Part shown: positions 47,843-49,741 of the stretch, piece after piece
How the letters are laid out: each line of letters opens with the position of its first letter
Numbering within the stretch: the first letter of the stretch is position 1
NCBI GenBank assembly: GCA_016178045.1
Contig: JACOUE010000058.1
Span: forward strand, 1 to 49,741
DNA length: 49,741 nt
Direction of reading: 5' to 3'
Origin: Chloroflexota bacterium
GTDB lineage: Bacteria; Chloroflexota; Dehalococcoidia; SM23-28-2; JACOUE01
Program-made: the position numbers and the translations under genes
Notes under the pieces: generated by a model
Told to the model about the DNA's origin: nothing
The model's database searches: none
Seen by the model: only the letters and a program-made list of their open reading frames with translations

Positions 47843-48538
47843 GTGACCTTCGTCAAGATCTGCGGCGTCGCCGACCCCCAGCACGCCCGCGTCGCCGCGT
47901 CCCTGGGTGCGGACTTCGTCGGGGTGGTGTTCGCGCCCAGCCGGCGCCAGGTGACGATGGGCCAGGCGCAGAAGATCGCCGTGGCGTTGGGCAAACTGGA
48001 CGCGGCCCTGCCGCTGGTGGAGGCGCCGGTCGACCCCGCAGCCATCGAGAAGCTGCTGGCGAAGCGCCGCCCCCTCTTGGTGGGCGTCTTCGCCGACCAG
48101 GACGCCGACACGATCAACGCCATCGCCGACGAGTGCTGGCTGGACCTCATCCAGCTCTCCGGCAGCGAGCCCTGGGAGATGTGCTCCTACCTGCGCCGGC
48201 CCGTCCTGAAGTGCATGAAGGTGCGCGAGGGCCAGAGCGCCGAGGAGGTGCTGGCTGCCGTGGGCGAGGGAGGGGTGCCCCTCCTGGACCCCTACGTGGA
48301 GGGCACCTACGGGGGCACCGGGAAGACCCTGGACTGGGAGGTGGCGGCGGTGGTGGCCCGGCGCGTGCCCGTGGTGCTGGCCGGGGGCCTGGACCCGGGC
48401 AACGTGACGGAGGCTGTCTGTACCGTGCACCCCTGGGCGGTCGACGTCTCCTCTGGGGTGGAGACGGAGGGCGTGAAGGACCTGAACAAGGTGCGGGCCT
48501 TCATAAAGGCGGCGAAAGTGGCGGCGGGCGACCCATAA
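47843..48538 (+). CDS. trpF: Phosphoribosylanthranilate isomerase
   Basis: 231-residue TIM barrel: TFVKICGVADPQHARVAASLGADFVGVVFAPSRR (catalytic Cys7), VGVFADQDADTINAIADE, IQLSGSEP, LLDPYVEGTYGGTGKTLDW, VVLAGGLDPGNV and VDVSSGVETEGVKD with the general acid. The phosphate-site residues are intact. The GTG start has no own ribosome site; it was probably coupled to the original trpC end before the insertion. Confidence 0.95.
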   Translation: MTFVKICGVADPQHARVAASLGADFVGVVFAPSRRQVTMGQAQKIAVALGKLDAALPLVEAPVDPAAIEKLLAKRRPLLVGVFADQDADTINAIADECWLDLIQLSGSEPWEMCSYLRRPVLKCMKVREGQSAEEVLAAVGEGGVPLLDPYVEGTYGGTGKTLDWEVAAVVARRVPVVLAGGLDPGNVTEAVCTVHPWAVDVSSGVETEGVKDLNKVRAFIKAAKVAAGDP

Positions 48539-48586
48539 GCGGTAAAATGTCGGCCAGCCGCCGACAGACTCTGGAAGGAGGTCAAT

Positions 48587-49039
48587 ATGGCACGCCCTGT
48601 CGAAAAGCAGATCGTCATCGAGCGCCCGCCGGAAGTGGTGTTCGCCTACGTATCGGACCTGCTGCGTCACCCCGAGTGGGCCGCCCACAAGCTGCGGCTG
48701 GAGCAGACGTCCGAGGGGGCCGTAGGCGTCGGCTCCACGTTCCTGTCCGTGGGGCACGAGATGGGCCGCGACAACGAGGAGAACGTCGTCGTCACGGAGA
48801 TGGTCCCCAACAGCAAGTTCGTGTTCGAGGCGGAGGGTAACGCCGGGCGCTTTCGCCACCACTTCGTTGTCGAGGGCGCCGACGGGTCGACCCGCCTGAC
48901 GAAGGGCACCGAGGGGCTGCAGATCAACCCGCTGCTGTTCAAGCTGCTCACCCCCGTCCTGGTCGCTTTCCTCCTCCCCAATATCCTCAACGGCGACCTC
49001 AAGCGCATCAAGGCGAAGCTGGAGGAGGGCGCCGGCTAG
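48587..49039 (+). CDS. SRPBCC-family (polyketide-cyclase-like) protein
   Basis: 150-residue START/Bet v1-like fold: KQIVIERPPEVVFAYVSDLLRHPEWA at the start, GVGSTFLSVG, and a long amphipathic C-terminal helix (NGDLKRIKAKLEE). The fold binds hydrophobic small molecules or acts as a cyclase/activator. AAGGAGG precedes the ATG. First of two tandem paralogues between trpF and trpB1; a link to indole or anthranilate compounds is possible but unproven. Confidence 0.88.
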   Translation: MARPVEKQIVIERPPEVVFAYVSDLLRHPEWAAHKLRLEQTSEGAVGVGSTFLSVGHEMGRDNEENVVVTEMVPNSKFVFEAEGNAGRFRHHFVVEGADGSTRLTKGTEGLQINPLLFKLLTPVLVAFLLPNILNGDLKRIKAKLEEGAG

Positions 49040-49047
49040 GGGAAGTC

Positions 49048-49491
49048 ATGGCGTCCATTGGACGGGAGATCGCTATCAAGGCCCCGGTCGAAAAGGTATT
49101 TGGCTATCTGGCGGACTTCTCGCGGCACGGTGAGTGGAGCCTCCACAGTCTGGAGGTGAGCCAGGGGCCGGCTGCGGAAGGGGACGCTTTTGAGAGCCGC
49201 GGCCGCATGTGGGGGCTGAATATCCGCAACGACAACGTTGTTACGGAGCTCGTGCCCAATCGCCGCATCGTCTTCGAATCCGTGTCGCCGGGAGGTCGCT
49301 TCCGCAACGCTTTTTTGGTGGAGGGTCAAGGGGATACGACGCTGCTGGTGAAACAAGTGGAAGTCCTGCAGCCGCGGGCGGTGCTGTGGCCGCTGGTTCG
49401 GTTCGGCTTCCCCCTGGTGGCAGGTCGAAGGATGCAACAGGACCTGGAACGCATTAAGGCCAAGCTGGAGGCGGGACAAGCTGGCGACTGA
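49048..49491 (+). CDS. SRPBCC-family protein, second paralogue
   Basis: 147 residues with the same plan as its upstream neighbour: [26 protein letters not shown], a central [20 protein letters not shown] block and a closing helix ([12 protein letters not shown]). The two share the LKRIKAKLE-type tail, so they arose by tandem duplication. It starts 8 nt after the first copy's stop and overlaps the trpB1 start. Confidence 0.88.
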   Translation: MASIGREIAIKAPVEKVFGYLADFSRHGEWSLHSLEVSQGPAAEGDAFESRGRMWGLNIRNDNVVTELVPNRRIVFESVSPGGRFRNAFLVEGQGDTTLLVKQVEVLQPRAVLWPLVRFGFPLVAGRRMQQDLERIKAKLEAGQAGD

Positions 49492-49741
49492 GGCGCTGCC
49501 GGACGCCCGCGGCCGCTTCGGCGCCTTCGGGGGCAGGTTCATCCCGGAGACGCTGATGGCCGCGGTCGTAGAGCTGGAGAGGACGTATCGGCAGGCCTGC
49601 GCCGACCCCTCGTTCCAGCGGGAGCTGGCCGACCTCCTCCGCGACTACGCCGGCCGGCCCACGTCCCTCTACTTCGCCGGTAACCTGACCCGGCGGCTCG
49701 GCGGCGCGAAGGTCTACCTGAAGCGCGAGGACCTGGCCCAC
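49481..49741 (+). CDS. trpB: Tryptophan synthase beta chain, TrpB1 type (cut by window end)
   Basis: The first ~87 codons of classical Trp[21 protein letters not shown], an [19 protein letters not shown] helix, [19 protein letters not shown] and [10 protein letters not shown], stopping just before the PLP lysine. No ATG/GTG/TTG occurs in frame before the conserved core. The likely start is CTG 49481 ([11 protein letters not shown]), 9 nt after GGAGG within the end of the SRPBCC gene. trpA presumably follows. Together with trpB2 at 39030 the operon encodes two beta-type enzymes. Confidence 0.9.
   Translation, partial: MATEALPDARGRFGAFGGRFIPETLMAAVVELERTYRQACADPSFQRELADLLRDYAGRPTSLYFAGNLTRRLGGAKVYLKREDLAH

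Noticed and set aside
48549-48568. Terminator between trpF and the first SRPBCC gene
   Set aside because: The short TGTCGG/CCGACA stem has no U-tract, so read-through of the trp operon is assumed.

Overview
The window is high-GC bacterial chromosome, dense in genes and with many 4-nt GTGA/ATGA overlaps. The gene set suggests Chloroflexota, perhaps a Dehalococcoidia-like lineage: a T-box-controlled trp operon with both TrpB2 and TrpB1, a RemA-like DUF370 protein, MmgE/PrpD, DUF47-PiT, PE-ligase-polymerase LigD, and alanine/arginine-rich proteins. This placement is an inference, since there is no rRNA or marker phylogeny.

Layout. 1-3381 (minus): glyA (cut by the window edge), a VOC protein, a frameshifted nucleotidyltransferase-like gene and a PfkB sugar kinase. 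3475-7136 (plus): ligD and a DUF72 gene. 7142-10965 (plus): a peptide-type ABC importer with a binding protein and two permeases but no ATPase. 10962-15335 (minus): MmgE/PrpD, an SCP2-like protein, DUF1232, ArsC, and the PiT phosphate transporter with its DUF47 partner. 15514-16677 (minus): a lipoprotein sorbosone-dehydrogenase-like protein.

16707-25740 is the most plastic part. An intact tRNA-His (16707) is followed 2.6 kb later by a 75-nt same-strand copy of itself (19306-19380). Between them lie a secreted calcium-repeat protein with its own promoter and leader terminator, and an mgtE remnant cut off at the tRNA copy. An intact tRNA-Arg(TCG) (21523) is followed 4 kb later by a copy of its anticodon-to-acceptor half (25677-25740), itself split by a 24-nt palindromic insert. 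Between them lie a response regulator, a histidine kinase, a PepSY protein and a lipoprotein. Both look like integrase-less tRNA-associated islands. Two promoters in the second island have identical tandem 11-bp-spaced half-sites and identical spacing to the -10 box, which defines a small candidate regulon of the two-component system.

25841-31334: an HTH gene, then a complete branched-chain amino-acid type importer (livGFHM plus a convergent binding protein). 31474-38611: a large nitroreductase-like protein, an M50 protease, an HD protein, tyrA, aroA, DUF370/remA, gmk and an EEP-family hydrolase.

38608-49741 is a tryptophan operon behind a Trp-specifier (TGG) T-box: trpB2-trpS-trpE-[ABC permease-ATPase]-trpG-trpD-trpC-trpF-SRPBCC-SRPBCC-trpB1 (cut by the edge). 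It is scarred by rearrangement. trpD carries half of a retropepsin-like aspartic protease fused in frame to its N-terminus, with an orphan copy of the original trpD start just upstream. A palindrome-bearing insert flanked by a 22-nt direct repeat separates trpC from trpF. A MacB/FtsX-type ABC exporter sits inside the operon, so tryptophan supply probably controls it too.
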